A DNA stretch of 64,000 nt from Methanoculleus formosensis (GTDB taxonomy: Archaea; Halobacteriota; Methanomicrobia; Methanomicrobiales; Methanoculleaceae): NCBI RefSeq assembly GCF_025384765.1, contig NZ_VHLL01000002.1, positions 124,001 to 188,000 on the forward strand. The letters are read 5' to 3'. The notes beneath the pieces are model-generated. The model was given only the letters and a program-made list of their open reading frames with translations, ran no database searches and was not told the origin of the DNA. Of this stretch, positions 1 to 9,395 are shown in pieces (the stretch's first letter is position 1; each line of letters begins with the position of its first letter). A program made the translations under genes and the position numbers.

Positions 1-1
1 T

Positions 2-943
2 AACGCCCTCCCCGAGTGCGACATGGACGCGATCGAGACAAAGACGCGGTTCCTCGGCGCGACACTCGACTCCCCGCTCTTCATTGCAGCGATGACCGGA
101 GGACACCCGGACACCCTGGAGGTGAACCAGCGGCTCGCACGGGCCGCGGAACGGTATAACCTCGGCATGGGTGTCGGTTCTCAGCGAGCGGCATTGGAGA
201 AGCCCGAACTGGAGGGAAGTTTCACCATCGTGCGAGAGGAGGCGCCACACGCGTTTCTCTGCGCGAACCTGGGGATCATCCAGCTCCGTGACCACGGCAT
301 CGAGTGGGCGGAACGGGCTGTCGAGATGATCGATGCACAGGCGATCGCCATCCACGTCAATTCGCTCCAGGAAGCGATTCAGCCGGAGGGCGATCACAAC
401 GCAGAGGGGTGCATCGAAGCGCTGCGAAACCTCTGCCGGGAGTTCTCCTATCCCGTCATCGTGAAGGAGACGGGTTCCGGCATATCGGCCGGAACCGCAA
501 GGGTCATCCGGGGCGCCGGAGCAAGCGCCATTGATATCGGCGGCTACGGGGGCACGTCGTGGGCGAAGATCGAACGCCTGCGGGCAAGCGGCCCCGAACT
601 CGCCGATCTCGGGGATGCGTTCCTCTCGTGGGGCATACCGACGGTGGTGAGCCTTCATGAGGTGCGGACGGCAGGCGGGCCGATCATCGCAACGGGCGGA
701 CTGCGTTCCGGCATCGATATCGCGAAGGCCGTTGCTCTCGGGGCAGACCTCGGGGGCATGGCGCTCCCCCTCTTGAAACCGGCCATGGAGAGCGATGATG
801 CGCTCTCGCTGGCTATCGAGGCGATGCACCGCGAACTCCGCGTGGCGATGTTCCTGACGGGATCCCGGTCTATAGCGGATCTCCGGCACGCCAGGACGTA
901 TATAACCGGCCTGACCCGGCAAATGATTGAAAACAGCGAGTAA
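2..943 (+). CDS. fni: Type 2 isopentenyl-diphosphate delta-isomerase, 5'-partial
   Basis: Interconverts isopentenyl and dimethylallyl diphosphate with FMN and NAD(P)H, in the cytoplasm, for archaeal lipid synthesis. The reading frame is open from base 2, and the residues before the first ATG (23) read NALPECD, which matches the family's usual N-terminal segment. The gene therefore starts before the window and the ATG at 23 is internal. Family motifs are AMTGGH, GVGSQRA, HVNSLQEAIQPEGD, KETGSGIS, DIGGYGGTSW and ATGGLRSG (flavin phosphate binding). It lies 28 bases before an RNase J gene in an operon with idsA and gltX, a common arrangement in methanogens. Confidence 0.95.
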   Translation, partial: NALPECDMDAIETKTRFLGATLDSPLFIAAMTGGHPDTLEVNQRLARAAERYNLGMGVGSQRAALEKPELEGSFTIVREEAPHAFLCANLGIIQLRDHGIEWAERAVEMIDAQAIAIHVNSLQEAIQPEGDHNAEGCIEALRNLCREFSYPVIVKETGSGISAGTARVIRGAGASAIDIGGYGGTSWAKIERLRASGPELADLGDAFLSWGIPTVVSLHEVRTAGGPIIATGGLRSGIDIAKAVALGADLGGMALPLLKPAMESDDALSLAIEAMHRELRVAMFLTGSRSIADLRHARTYITGLTRQMIENSE

Positions 944-971
944 CCACACAAAATCTCAACAAGGAGACAAC

Positions 972-2309
972 ATGGATATTGAGATCATAGCAGTGGGCGG
1001 GTATAACGAAGTCGGCAGAAATATGACCGCCGTCCGCTGCGGAAAGGAGATTGTCATCTTTGATATGGGCCTCCGGCTCGACCAGGTGATGATCCACGAG
1101 GATGCTGATATTGAGAATATGCATTCCCTGGACCTGATCGAGATGAAGGCCATTCCTGATGACACCATCATGAATGGGATCGAGGGGAGTGTCAAGGCTA
1201 TCGTCTGTTCGCACGGACACCTTGACCATATCGGTGCGATACCGAAACTGGCGCACCGATACAACGCCCCGATCATCAGCACGCCGTATACATCGGAACT
1301 GATCCGGCAGCAGATTGCAGGCGAACAGAAGTTCGGGGTGAACAACAAGCTCTTCGCCCTGAAAGCCGGGCAGCGCTACACCATCTCCCCGCACCTGACG
1401 CTCGAGTTCGTGCGCGCCCAGCACTCGATCATTGACACCGTCTTCCCGGTCCTGCATACGCCCCGGGGCGCGGTCGTCTACGCAAACGACTTCAAACTCG
1501 ACCGGACGCCGGTGATCGGGGAACCCCCGGACTTTGCCCGGCTGCGCCAGATCGGGAAGGAGGGCGTCATCGCTCTCATCACGGAGAGCGTCAACATCGC
1601 CGACAACGGGCGGTGTCCGAGCGAGAAGATCGCACGGGATCTCGTGCGGGACACCATCACGAGTTACGAGGACGACAAGAGCGCCCTCTTCGTCTCGACG
1701 TTCTCGTCGCACATCTCCCGTGTGAAGTCGATCGCCGAATGCGCCCATGAGATCGGCAGAAAACCGGTCCTGCTCGGGCGCTCGATGGAGCGCTACAGCT
1801 CGGCGGCGGAACAGTTGAAACTGGTCGGGTTCCCCGAGTCGCTCTCGATGTTCGGCAACCGGCGGACGGTTGACCGGACGCTGCGGCGGATCATGAAGAC
1901 CGGAAAGGACAAGTTCCTCCCGATCGTCACCGGCCACCAGGGAGAGTCGGGCGCCATCCTCACAAGGATCGTGATGGGGGACACCCCCTACAAACTGGAG
2001 AAAGGCGATAAGATCCTCTTCTCGGCGAAGGTGATCCCGAACCCGATGAACCGCGGTCAGCGCTACCTGGTCGAGGCCCGTGCCAAGATGGCGGGCGTGC
2101 GGATCTTCGACGAACTGCACGTCTCGGGCCACGCCTACAAAGAAGACCACTACGAATTCCTCCACCTCTTGAACCCGCAGCACGTCATCCCGTCGCACGG
2201 CGACATCAGCATGACCGGCGGCTATGCGAAGTTCGCGGAGGAGATCGGGTATACCCTCGGAAACGACCTTCATATCATGAGGAACGGGAAGAGTGTCCTG
2301 ATTAAGTAG
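972..2309 (+). CDS. rnj: RNase J family beta-CASP ribonuclease
   Basis: Metallo-beta-lactamase/beta-CASP nuclease of 445 residues, expected to degrade RNA 5' to 3'. The zinc motif SHGHLDH is near residue 80; later family residues include NDFKLD, STFSSH, TGHQGE and the C-terminal VSGHAYKED/IPSHGD. The start at 972 is chosen because AAGGAG lies just upstream; an in-frame ATG at 927 would overlap fni and gives a non-conserved leader. It sits between the isoprenoid genes fni and idsA, a recurrent archaeal arrangement. Exo- versus endonuclease activity cannot be read from sequence. Confidence 0.93.
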   Translation: MDIEIIAVGGYNEVGRNMTAVRCGKEIVIFDMGLRLDQVMIHEDADIENMHSLDLIEMKAIPDDTIMNGIEGSVKAIVCSHGHLDHIGAIPKLAHRYNAPIISTPYTSELIRQQIAGEQKFGVNNKLFALKAGQRYTISPHLTLEFVRAQHSIIDTVFPVLHTPRGAVVYANDFKLDRTPVIGEPPDFARLRQIGKEGVIALITESVNIADNGRCPSEKIARDLVRDTITSYEDDKSALFVSTFSSHISRVKSIAECAHEIGRKPVLLGRSMERYSSAAEQLKLVGFPESLSMFGNRRTVDRTLRRIMKTGKDKFLPIVTGHQGESGAILTRIVMGDTPYKLEKGDKILFSAKVIPNPMNRGQRYLVEARAKMAGVRIFDELHVSGHAYKEDHYEFLHLLNPQHVIPSHGDISMTGGYAKFAEEIGYTLGNDLHIMRNGKSVLIK

Positions 2310-2319
2310 GAGAATCTAC

Positions 2320-3285
2320 ATGACGACGCTTGAAGACTACCTGGAGATGAATGCTGAGCGGATAGACAAGGCGCTGCACCGTTACTTCGGAGACGTCCAA
2401 GGCGATCTCTTCCGGGCGAGCGCCCACCTGCTGCTTGCAGGCGGCAAACGCCTTCGCCCGGCGGTCGTCATCCTCGCTGCGGATGCGGTGAGGAAGGGGA
2501 GCTCGGACGACCTGCTCCCGGCGGCCCTTTCGCTCGAACTGACCCACAACTTCACCCTCATCCACGACGACATCATGGACGGCGACGCCGTCCGGCGCGG
2601 CGTGCCGACGGTGCATACGGTCTGGGACGAACCGACGGCGATCCTCGCCGGGGACGTCCTCTACGCGAAGGCGTTCGAGTTCATCTGCCTCTCGGAAGCA
2701 GCGGACGCCGCCAAGATCCGGGCGGTGAAGATGCTTGCCCGGACGTGCACCGATATCTGCGACGGGCAGAGCATGGACATGGCGTTCGAGAAGCGCGAGG
2801 ATGTTACCGGGATGGAGTACCTGGAGATGGTCAGCAAGAAGACCGGGGTGCTCTACGGGGCATCCGCCGCCATCGGCGGGATCCTTGCGGGTGCAACCGC
2901 CATCCAGGCCGACGCCCTCTACCAGTACGGGGTGAACAGCGGCATCGCCTTCCAGATCCAGGACGATCTCATCGATCTCCTCGCGAGCAGCGATGTGACC
3001 GGCAAGGACCGGGCCTCGGACATTCGGGAAGGAAAGCAGACCCTGATCGCCATCCGGGCACGGGAGAAAGGGATCGATCTCGCCCCATACCGGAGGAGAC
3101 TCACGGTAGCCGAGATCGACGACCTGATCGCCCGGCTCGGGGAGGCGGGCGTCATCGACGAGGTCAGGGCGGTCGCCGTCGAGCGGGCCACCGTCGCGAA
3201 AGAGGCGCTCTCGGTCATCCCGGACTCGGAGGAGAAGCGTCTTCTCGGCGATATCGCCGATTTCTTCATCGCTCGAGGCAACTGA
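2320..3285 (+). CDS. idsA: Short-chain isoprenyl diphosphate synthase (GGPP/FPP synthase)
   Basis: Condenses IPP with allylic diphosphates to make the prenyl chains of archaeal membrane lipids. The protein has 321 residues. The first Asp-rich motif is DDIMD at 83-87, the second is DDLID within FQIQDDLIDL, and GGKRLRP (41-47) binds diphosphate. Phe78, five residues before the first motif, is an aromatic residue often linked to shorter products, so a mixed C15/C20 product is possible (inference). It follows RNase J by 10 bases and precedes gltX by 4, so co-transcription is very likely. Confidence 0.93.
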   Translation: MTTLEDYLEMNAERIDKALHRYFGDVQGDLFRASAHLLLAGGKRLRPAVVILAADAVRKGSSDDLLPAALSLELTHNFTLIHDDIMDGDAVRRGVPTVHTVWDEPTAILAGDVLYAKAFEFICLSEAADAAKIRAVKMLARTCTDICDGQSMDMAFEKREDVTGMEYLEMVSKKTGVLYGASAAIGGILAGATAIQADALYQYGVNSGIAFQIQDDLIDLLASSDVTGKDRASDIREGKQTLIAIRAREKGIDLAPYRRRLTVAEIDDLIARLGEAGVIDEVRAVAVERATVAKEALSVIPDSEEKRLLGDIADFFIARGN

Positions 3286-3289
3286 TACC

Positions 3290-4975
3290 ATGGAGACCGA
3301 TATCGAGCGTCTGCTCTTTATCTACGCTCTGCAGAACGCGGTGAAGCACGATAGCGCCCCGAAGAGCGGGACGGTCATCGGCACGGTGCTCGGCAAGCAC
3401 CCGGAGTTCCGGAGCCGGGCGAAGGAACTCGGGCCGCTCGCGGGGAAGGCGATTGCGGAGGTGGCGGCGATGAGCGCGGCGGAGAGGAGGAGCCGTCTCG
3501 AAGAACTCGCCCCCGAACTTGTTGCGGAACTCACCGAGACGCACGAGAAGTCGAGGGAACTCCCCGCGCTCGAAGGCGCGGAGAACGGCGTGGTGATGCG
3601 GTTCGCGCCGAACCCGAGCGGGCCGCTGCACCTCGGGCACGCTCGCGCCTCCGTCCTGAACGACTACTACGTCAAACGCTACGGCGGGCGGTACGTCCTC
3701 CGTGTCGAGGATACCGACCCGAGGAGGGTCGATCCCGAGGCATACGCGATGGTCCTCGAGGACATCGAGTGGCTGGGGCTCGGGATCACCGATATCGTCT
3801 ACCAGAGCGACCGCCTCGATATCTACTACGACTGGTGCAGGAGGCTGATCGAACTCGGCGGCGGCTACGTCTGCGTCTGCGACTCCGAACGCTTCCGCGA
3901 ACTCAAACTCAAGGGGAAGGCATGCCCCTGCCGGGAGCGGACGGTGGAGGAGAACCTGGAACTCTGGCAGAAGATGCTTGATCAGGAGTTCTACGAGGGC
4001 GACGCGACCGTCCGGGTGAAGACGGAGCTCGACCATCCCGACCCGGCGATGCGGGACTACTCGGCGATGCGGATCGTGAACACGCCGCTCCACCCGCGGG
4101 TGGAGAACACGGTCTTTCCGCTGATGAACTTCTCGGTCGCGGTGGACGACCACCTGCTCGGGATCACCCACGTCATCCGCGGCAAGGACCACATCGCGAA
4201 CACGAGACGGCAGCGCTACCTCTTCGACTACTTCGGGTGGAAGCCGCCGGTCTACCGCCACTACGGGCGGATGGGGATATCGGGCGTCGTCCTCTCGACG
4301 TCGGGGATGCGCGAGGGGATCAAGAGCGGCCTCTACACCGGCTGGGACGACATCCATCTCGGGACGATGCGGGCGATCGCGCGCCGGGGCATCGAGCCGG
4401 AAGCCGTCCGGAACGCCATGATCGATATCGGGATCGGAGAGACCGACATATCGTTTTCGTGGGAGAACCTCTACTCACGGAACAAGGAGATCGTTGACCC
4501 GAAGGCGAACCGCTACTTCTTCGTGCCCGACCCGGTCGAGGTGACCGTCGAGGACGCCCCTTACCGCGAGGCCCACGCGGCCCTCCATCCGGGCGATCCC
4601 GCCCGGGGGGTCAGGACGCTCGTCGCCGAAGGGAGGATCCTCCTCCCGCGGGCGGATATCGAAGGGAGGAGCATGGTCCGGTTGAAAGACCTCTACAACG
4701 TCGGGATAGCGTGGGACGGCGATACACCGCGGGTATCCTACGCAGGCGACGCACTCGAGGATGCCCGGCGCGAGAAGGCGCCGATCATCCAGTGGCTGCC
4801 GGCGGATGCAAAACTCCCCTGCACCCTTCTCCAGCAGGACGGGACCCTCGAAGGGTTCTGCGAACCATCGGTCGCCGGCGAGGCGAATAGGGTCGTCCAG
4901 TTCGAGCGGATCGGGTTTGCCCGGGTCGACTCCGTCGAGGGCGGCCGGGTGAGCGCGTATTTCGCGCACCGGTAG
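3290..4975 (+). CDS. gltX: Glutamyl-tRNA synthetase, archaeal type
   Basis: Charges tRNA-Glu with glutamate. The protein has 561 residues, as usual for archaeal non-discriminating GluRS, with an N-terminal helical extension before the catalytic core. The HIGH-type motif is seen as PNPSGPLHLGHARA near residue 105, and the KMSKS-equivalent is VLSTSGMREG. A CVCDS...CPCR cysteine set in the catalytic insert may bind zinc. The C-terminal half is the beta-barrel anticodon domain of the GlnRS-like subclass. It is the last gene of the fni-rnj-idsA-gltX operon and is followed by a T-run. Confidence 0.96.
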   Translation: METDIERLLFIYALQNAVKHDSAPKSGTVIGTVLGKHPEFRSRAKELGPLAGKAIAEVAAMSAAERRSRLEELAPELVAELTETHEKSRELPALEGAENGVVMRFAPNPSGPLHLGHARASVLNDYYVKRYGGRYVLRVEDTDPRRVDPEAYAMVLEDIEWLGLGITDIVYQSDRLDIYYDWCRRLIELGGGYVCVCDSERFRELKLKGKACPCRERTVEENLELWQKMLDQEFYEGDATVRVKTELDHPDPAMRDYSAMRIVNTPLHPRVENTVFPLMNFSVAVDDHLLGITHVIRGKDHIANTRRQRYLFDYFGWKPPVYRHYGRMGISGVVLSTSGMREGIKSGLYTGWDDIHLGTMRAIARRGIEPEAVRNAMIDIGIGETDISFSWENLYSRNKEIVDPKANRYFFVPDPVEVTVEDAPYREAHAALHPGDPARGVRTLVAEGRILLPRADIEGRSMVRLKDLYNVGIAWDGDTPRVSYAGDALEDARREKAPIIQWLPADAKLPCTLLQQDGTLEGFCEPSVAGEANRVVQFERIGFARVDSVEGGRVSAYFAHR

Positions 4976-4989
4976 ATTGGGTTTCCCCT

Positions 4990-5003
4990 TCCCCCGTTTT
5001 TTT
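4990..5003 (+). terminator. Poly-T terminator after gltX
   Basis: A C-rich stretch runs into an eight-T tract about 20 bases past the gltX stop codon, the usual form of intrinsic archaeal termination. It lies between convergent genes. Confidence 0.55.
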
Positions 5004-5063
5004 AATCCAGTTCAGGTTTCCATCCTTAGCCCGACGAGGTGGGTCCCAAGCCCGGATGAAGTG

Positions 5064-5897
5064 TCACTTCTCCCACCGAATATGGGCCGTCTTCGATGAC
5101 CCCGGGATACAGAACCCGGTCTTGGTCCGCACGATCCGCTCATGCACGAACGAGGCGACGATCTCCCGCTGCCGGTCGTCGTGGGCATACAGGCGCCGGC
5201 AGTAGTCGGCAACAGCCTCCTCCTCGGTCGGGTAGCGCTGCCCTTTATCCACGTCTTCGACCGTGAGATCCGGGTAGATCCCGACCTGGCAGAGACAGTT
5301 CCAGAGGAGATCCGCCGTCGGTTCGGCAGCAAACTCGCTCCCGTGCAGTCGCGGCCAGAGACTGAAGTTCGCTCCGGTCCACGCGGGCGGCGTCAGGAAC
5401 CAGAAGAGGTGTACCGACCGCTTCGCCACCGAGTCTATCTTTTTGAGGGAAGGGCCGATGTCGTCGAGCGCGAGCGAGAACGAAGCGACGACGACGTCGT
5501 GCGTCCCCACCTCCGCCGGGTCCGCATCCTCCCACCGGGAGGGGATCTCGCGGATCTCCGGAGCCCCGGAGAACGCCCGGTACTCCTTCATCGCGGCCCG
5601 CATCCCGGCGGACGGCTCCACGACCGTGACGTCGCAGCCCGCGAGAGCAAGGGGGACGGCAAGAGTCCCCGGACCCGCCCCGATGTCGAGCACCGTGGAC
5701 CCGGGAGGGATCTGCATCGCCGCAATCTGGTCAACGATACGCGACCGGTCGCCGTTCAGCAGCCGGTCCACAAACCGGCGGATGTTTGCCGGGTCTTCCC
5801 AGAAACTTCTGCCGTCGTTCCAGACCTGCTTCTGGCGGTTCGCCGCCTCGTGCTGCTCGTTCCAGAGAGCGATGTAGTCGACCGCCATGCAACTCAC
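5064..5897 (-). CDS. Class I SAM-dependent methyltransferase, coupled to ABC importer
   Basis: A 277-residue Rossmann methyltransferase with motif I VLDIGAGPGTLAVPLA near residue 70, followed by VVEPSAGM and VVASFSLALDD. The substrate is unknown. The GTG start at 5897 is chosen because GGGAGGGG lies about 10 bases upstream and the start overlaps the preceding stop as GTGA, a sign of translational coupling; an ATG at 5888 is the alternative. It is the last gene behind the substrate-binding protein, ATPase and permease, so it may act on the imported ligand (inference). It faces gltX convergently. Confidence 0.85.
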   Translation of the reverse strand: MSCMAVDYIALWNEQHEAANRQKQVWNDGRSFWEDPANIRRFVDRLLNGDRSRIVDQIAAMQIPPGSTVLDIGAGPGTLAVPLALAGCDVTVVEPSAGMRAAMKEYRAFSGAPEIREIPSRWEDADPAEVGTHDVVVASFSLALDDIGPSLKKIDSVAKRSVHLFWFLTPPAWTGANFSLWPRLHGSEFAAEPTADLLWNCLCQVGIYPDLTVEDVDKGQRYPTEEEAVADYCRRLYAHDDRQREIVASFVHERIVRTKTGFCIPGSSKTAHIRWEK

Positions 5898-7081
5898 CGG
5901 TTGCGTCCCCTCCCGGCAACAGCCGCTGCTGCGGCGAGACCTGCAAGAACGCCGAAGAGCGGGGCCGGAGCCTGCGTGGTTGCCTGTGCCGACGCAGACG
6001 CCGGTGCGGGCTTTGCATACACCATCAGGTCGTCCAGCTCCGCATCCGTCAGGTCGTACCTGAAGAACAGCGAGTAGAACTCCTTGACGCGCTCATCGAT
6101 ATCGTAGTCGAAGACGTCCGGGTACATCAGGTTGCCGAGCCAGATCATCGAGAGCAGCCGCTGAATCGACGGCGGACCGCCCATCCAGCTGTACGGGCCG
6201 TAGGGAGCCTCGTAGACATTGCCGTTCCTGACCGCGGAGAGCGACCGCCACATCGGATCGGTCATGATCGTGTTATAGTAGGCGTGCCCGTCGACGTACC
6301 CCACGATGATGTAATCGGGGTTCAACTGGAGGATATCCTCCATCGTGTACTCGTCGCCCGGCCCGCCGGTCGTCGCGGGTTTTGCGAGGTTGTTGCCGAC
6401 ATAATCGATAACCTCGGCATGATACGACCCTTTTCCGATCGTGGACACGGAGTTGCCGTCGATGGCGGTCACGTAGATCAGGGACTTCTTATTGTCGCCG
6501 ACCTCCTTCATGCCGGTATCAAACTCGGCAAGAAGCGCCGAGACGTAGTCGGCGAGTTCCTGGCCGCGCTCCGGGCGGGAGAGAAGTTCGCCGAGTTTCA
6601 CATAGGAGCCGGGGATCTCCTTGAGCTTGTTCTGGGTGACGAACGCGAACCCCACACCGGTCTTCGACTGGATATCGTCGAGGTCCGGCTTCATGGTCTC
6701 CTTTGCTTCACCGATGTCCAGAACCACGTCGATGTTGAGGTTTTTGTTCAACTCCATGATCGACTCGGGGTTCATGGTCGCGGCCTTGGAACCGTAGAAC
6801 TGGCCGGTGACCGGAAGCGTCAGAAGCCGGGGATCGATGTACTTTGCCTGTGCATCGGTAAACTCGCTGGAGACACTCACGAAGAGGTCCTGATCCACTG
6901 AGTAGAGCACGATCTGTGCCAGGGGGCCGGACGGCGAGACCGCATCGATCTTGACCGGCAGGGTGATCTCCCGGCCGACATCGTCGACGAATGTCCGGGT
7001 CTCCTCGGCGGCGCTGCAGAATGCGACGGCGGTGCCGGAGAGGAGAACGAGAACCACGAGCATTTTCATTACTGTCTTCAT
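5894..7081 (-). CDS. Periplasmic-type substrate-binding protein of iron-complex/cobalamin ABC importer
   Basis: A TroA/BtuF-like binding protein of 395 residues with a hydrophobic signal (MKTVMKMLVVLVLL) and the domain opening TRTFVDDVGREITLP typical of this family. The start at 7081 has GGGAGGT about seven bases upstream; the frame is open further, to 7189, but without a sensible leader. The C-terminus APLFGVLAGLAAAAAVAG followed by RGRNR resembles a PGF-CTERM-like archaeosortase sorting tail (small-residue helix plus basic end). Substrate (ferric chelate, corrinoid or other) cannot be set from sequence. Confidence 0.88.
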   Translation of the reverse strand: MKTVMKMLVVLVLLSGTAVAFCSAAEETRTFVDDVGREITLPVKIDAVSPSGPLAQIVLYSVDQDLFVSVSSEFTDAQAKYIDPRLLTLPVTGQFYGSKAATMNPESIMELNKNLNIDVVLDIGEAKETMKPDLDDIQSKTGVGFAFVTQNKLKEIPGSYVKLGELLSRPERGQELADYVSALLAEFDTGMKEVGDNKKSLIYVTAIDGNSVSTIGKGSYHAEVIDYVGNNLAKPATTGGPGDEYTMEDILQLNPDYIIVGYVDGHAYYNTIMTDPMWRSLSAVRNGNVYEAPYGPYSWMGGPPSIQRLLSMIWLGNLMYPDVFDYDIDERVKEFYSLFFRYDLTDAELDDLMVYAKPAPASASAQATTQAPAPLFGVLAGLAAAAAVAGRGRNR

Positions 7082-7194
7082 ACGTGTACCTCCCGAGAAC
7101 GGGAACGTTACATAGGTATGATCTGGGTGCAGGCAGATTAAATATTTTTCATTACAATTTAGGGTAAATAAATAATTTAATATTAACAAAAATA

Positions 7195-7998
7195 CTACTC
7201 GTGCTTCCCGACCCCACCGTCGATCGGGATGCAGAGTTTGTGGCGGCGTGAGCCGTACTGGTAATCCTCGATATGTACATCCACACCATAGACATCCTTG
7301 ATCAGGCCTGCGTCCAGAACATCCTCCGGCGTCCCATCAGCGATCACCCTCCCGCCGTAGATCATCAGCGTCCGGTTCGCGTACAGAAACGCATGGTCCG
7401 GGTTGTGGGTCGAGAGGATGATGATGTAGCCGTCCCTCGCGAGATCCGATATCCGGCACATCACCCGAAACTGGTTGCCGTAATCCAGGTTTGCCGTCGG
7501 CTCGTCCATGATCAGGATCTTTGCCTTCTGCACAAGCGCACGGGCGACCAGGGCAAGCTGCCGCTCGCCGCCGCTGATCTCGCCGTATCCTGCATCCCGG
7601 AGATGGGCGATGCCAAGGTTCTCCATCGCCGCGTACGCCTCATCGATGTGGCTCCGGTTCGGCGTACCAAGCAGACGCACCTGATTGGTCAGACCCATCA
7701 GGACCACGTCCAGCACCGTGTAGTTGAAGACCGGGTGCGTCGACTGGGGGATGTAGGCGACGTGCTTTGCAATCTCCTTGTGATCGAGCGTCTTGATATC
7801 CAGACCGTTCAGCCGGATGTTGCCCCGGTAGTTTCGCAGAAATCCGAGGATGCACCGGAACATCGTGCTCTTCCCGACGCCGTTCGGCCCGAGCACGGCG
7901 AGGAGGTCTCCCTCCTTCACCGAGAACGAGACATCGTCGAGCACCAGGCGGGTGCGCCTGCCGTAGGCAAAGGAGAGGTGCGATATCTCCAGGCTCAT
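7195..7998 (-). CDS. ABC transporter ATP-binding protein, FecE/BtuD type
   Basis: A 267-residue ATPase. Walker A is GPNGVGKST near residue 36, the Q-loop is YIPQSTHPVF, the signature is SGGERQLALVARAL, Walker B is ILIMDEPT and the switch His is in LSTHNPDH. Its start overlaps the permease stop by four bases. The binding-protein gene starts 113 bases further on, and the space between is AT-rich and may hold a secondary promoter. It energises uptake of a chelated metal or corrinoid. Confidence 0.92.
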   Translation of the reverse strand: MSLEISHLSFAYGRRTRLVLDDVSFSVKEGDLLAVLGPNGVGKSTMFRCILGFLRNYRGNIRLNGLDIKTLDHKEIAKHVAYIPQSTHPVFNYTVLDVVLMGLTNQVRLLGTPNRSHIDEAYAAMENLGIAHLRDAGYGEISGGERQLALVARALVQKAKILIMDEPTANLDYGNQFRVMCRISDLARDGYIIILSTHNPDHAFLYANRTLMIYGGRVIADGTPEDVLDAGLIKDVYGVDVHIEDYQYGSRRHKLCIPIDGGVGKHE

Positions 7999-9206
7999 GA
8001 CCGCTTCCCCCCCATCATCAGCAGATAGGCAAAGATCGGCGCTCCGACGAACGCGGTGAGGATGCCGAGCGGCACCTCGGTGGTTGCGATCGTCCGGGCG
8101 AAATTGTCCACCAGGAGAAGAAAACCGCCGCCCATAACGATTGCCGCAGGGATGATCCTCCGGTAGTCGTAGCCGAAGATCATCCGGCAGAAGTGCGGGA
8201 TGACGAGGCCGACCCAGCCGATGATGCCGGAGATCGAGACGGCGACCGCCGTAACGAGGGTTGCACAGAGGATCACGATCAGCCGGAGCAGGTGGGTGTT
8301 GATCCCCATGCTCTTCGCCTCGTCCTCGCCGAGGGTGAGGACGTTCATCCTCCAGCGGAGCAGGTAGAGGGGGATGAGGCCGATGACGATCACCACGCCC
8401 GCAAAGTAGACGTCCTTCATGGTCGCGCCGGCAAGGCTGCCCATCAGCCAGTAGGTGATGGCCGGCAGCTGGTCGTTGGTATCGGCGACGAGTTTGATGT
8501 AGGAGGTGGATGCGGAGAAGAGGCTGGCGACAAGGATTCCGGCAAGGACCATACCAAGGGTGGGGTTTCCTCTCGTCAGGCGGCTGACCGCATACGCGGT
8601 GCCGACCGCAACAAGACCACCGGCGAAGGCGAAGATCGTGATCGCCCCGGTCCCGAGATAGCAGTTGATGGCAAGAGCCGCGCCGAAACCGGCACCGGCG
8701 GATGCTCCGAGGATATCGGGAGAGACAAGAGGATTCTGAAACATTCCCTGGTATGCGGCGCCGGCCGTCGAGAGGGCGGCCCCGACGAGAAGCGCCGCGA
8801 GGATCCGCGGCAGGCGGATGTTGAAGACGACGCTGTACATCGCATCGTCCCAGGTCTCCGCCACGGATATGAGCGGCGAGAGGAGAATGTGCATGATATC
8901 GTTCAGGACCGGGACATCCAGCGACACGGCGAAATAAAAGGCCGGCGAGAGGAGGATGAGAACGGCGTCGGCGACGGCGAGCGAGAACCTGCCGACGGCA
9001 AACGACCCGATGATGCAGGAGACGGCGGCGAGTATCAGAAGGATGAACCGGAACCGGTAATTGGGCAGTTCCCGGTCCGAGACGGACGGGGTCGATGCCG
9101 CACCGGCTGTCTGCAACCGGGTCTCCGGTGGAGCGCCGGTCGGTGCCGTAAGAGGTGATCTCGTCGGTTCTGCATCAGCCATGTAGGGATATTGATTCTT
9201 CTTCAT
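7995..9206 (-). CDS. FecCD/BtuC family ABC permease
   Basis: A polytopic membrane permease of 403 residues with roughly ten hydrophobic segments, and family landmarks including NPLVSPDILGASAGAGFGAALAI split around a Gly-rich turn, RLPRILAALLVGAALSTAG and GWVGLVIPHFCRM. About 60 hydrophilic, Pro/Ala-rich N-terminal residues precede the first membrane segment, which is longer than usual. It is the first gene of the permease-ATPase-binding protein-methyltransferase operon; the AT-rich stretch 9207-9260 upstream carries the likely promoter. Confidence 0.92.
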   Translation of the reverse strand: MKKNQYPYMADAEPTRSPLTAPTGAPPETRLQTAGAASTPSVSDRELPNYRFRFILLILAAVSCIIGSFAVGRFSLAVADAVLILLSPAFYFAVSLDVPVLNDIMHILLSPLISVAETWDDAMYSVVFNIRLPRILAALLVGAALSTAGAAYQGMFQNPLVSPDILGASAGAGFGAALAINCYLGTGAITIFAFAGGLVAVGTAYAVSRLTRGNPTLGMVLAGILVASLFSASTSYIKLVADTNDQLPAITYWLMGSLAGATMKDVYFAGVVIVIGLIPLYLLRWRMNVLTLGEDEAKSMGINTHLLRLIVILCATLVTAVAVSISGIIGWVGLVIPHFCRMIFGYDYRRIIPAAIVMGGGFLLLVDNFARTIATTEVPLGILTAFVGAPIFAYLLMMGGKRS

Positions 9207-9395
9207 AGTTAATTAAATATGCTTTTATTTTCAGGCATGTTAACTAAGTAAAATTAACAATTCACACCGCCGGAAATAAGGATCGGTCGAAGAGAGCAAC
9301 AGGACCGTCCGCCGGCGCAGATGCACCGGAGGCGGATCCGTTTCTGCTCCAGAAGATCCGCCCGTGACATTCTCCCCGGGCTTTAGCCGGGAGAT
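9207..9395. other. Promoter region and transposon-flank sequence
   Basis: The first 55 bases are very AT-rich and contain TATA-like runs in the orientation of the minus-strand importer operon. From about 9370 a CCCCGGGCTTTAGCCGGG motif able to form a hairpin appears; a near copy lies at 10661-10682. No coding sequence seen in the rest. Confidence 0.5.

Noticed and set aside
870-2273. 467-codon minus-strand frame opposite RNase J
   Set aside because: Shadow of a well-supported RNase J gene; no recognisable domain.
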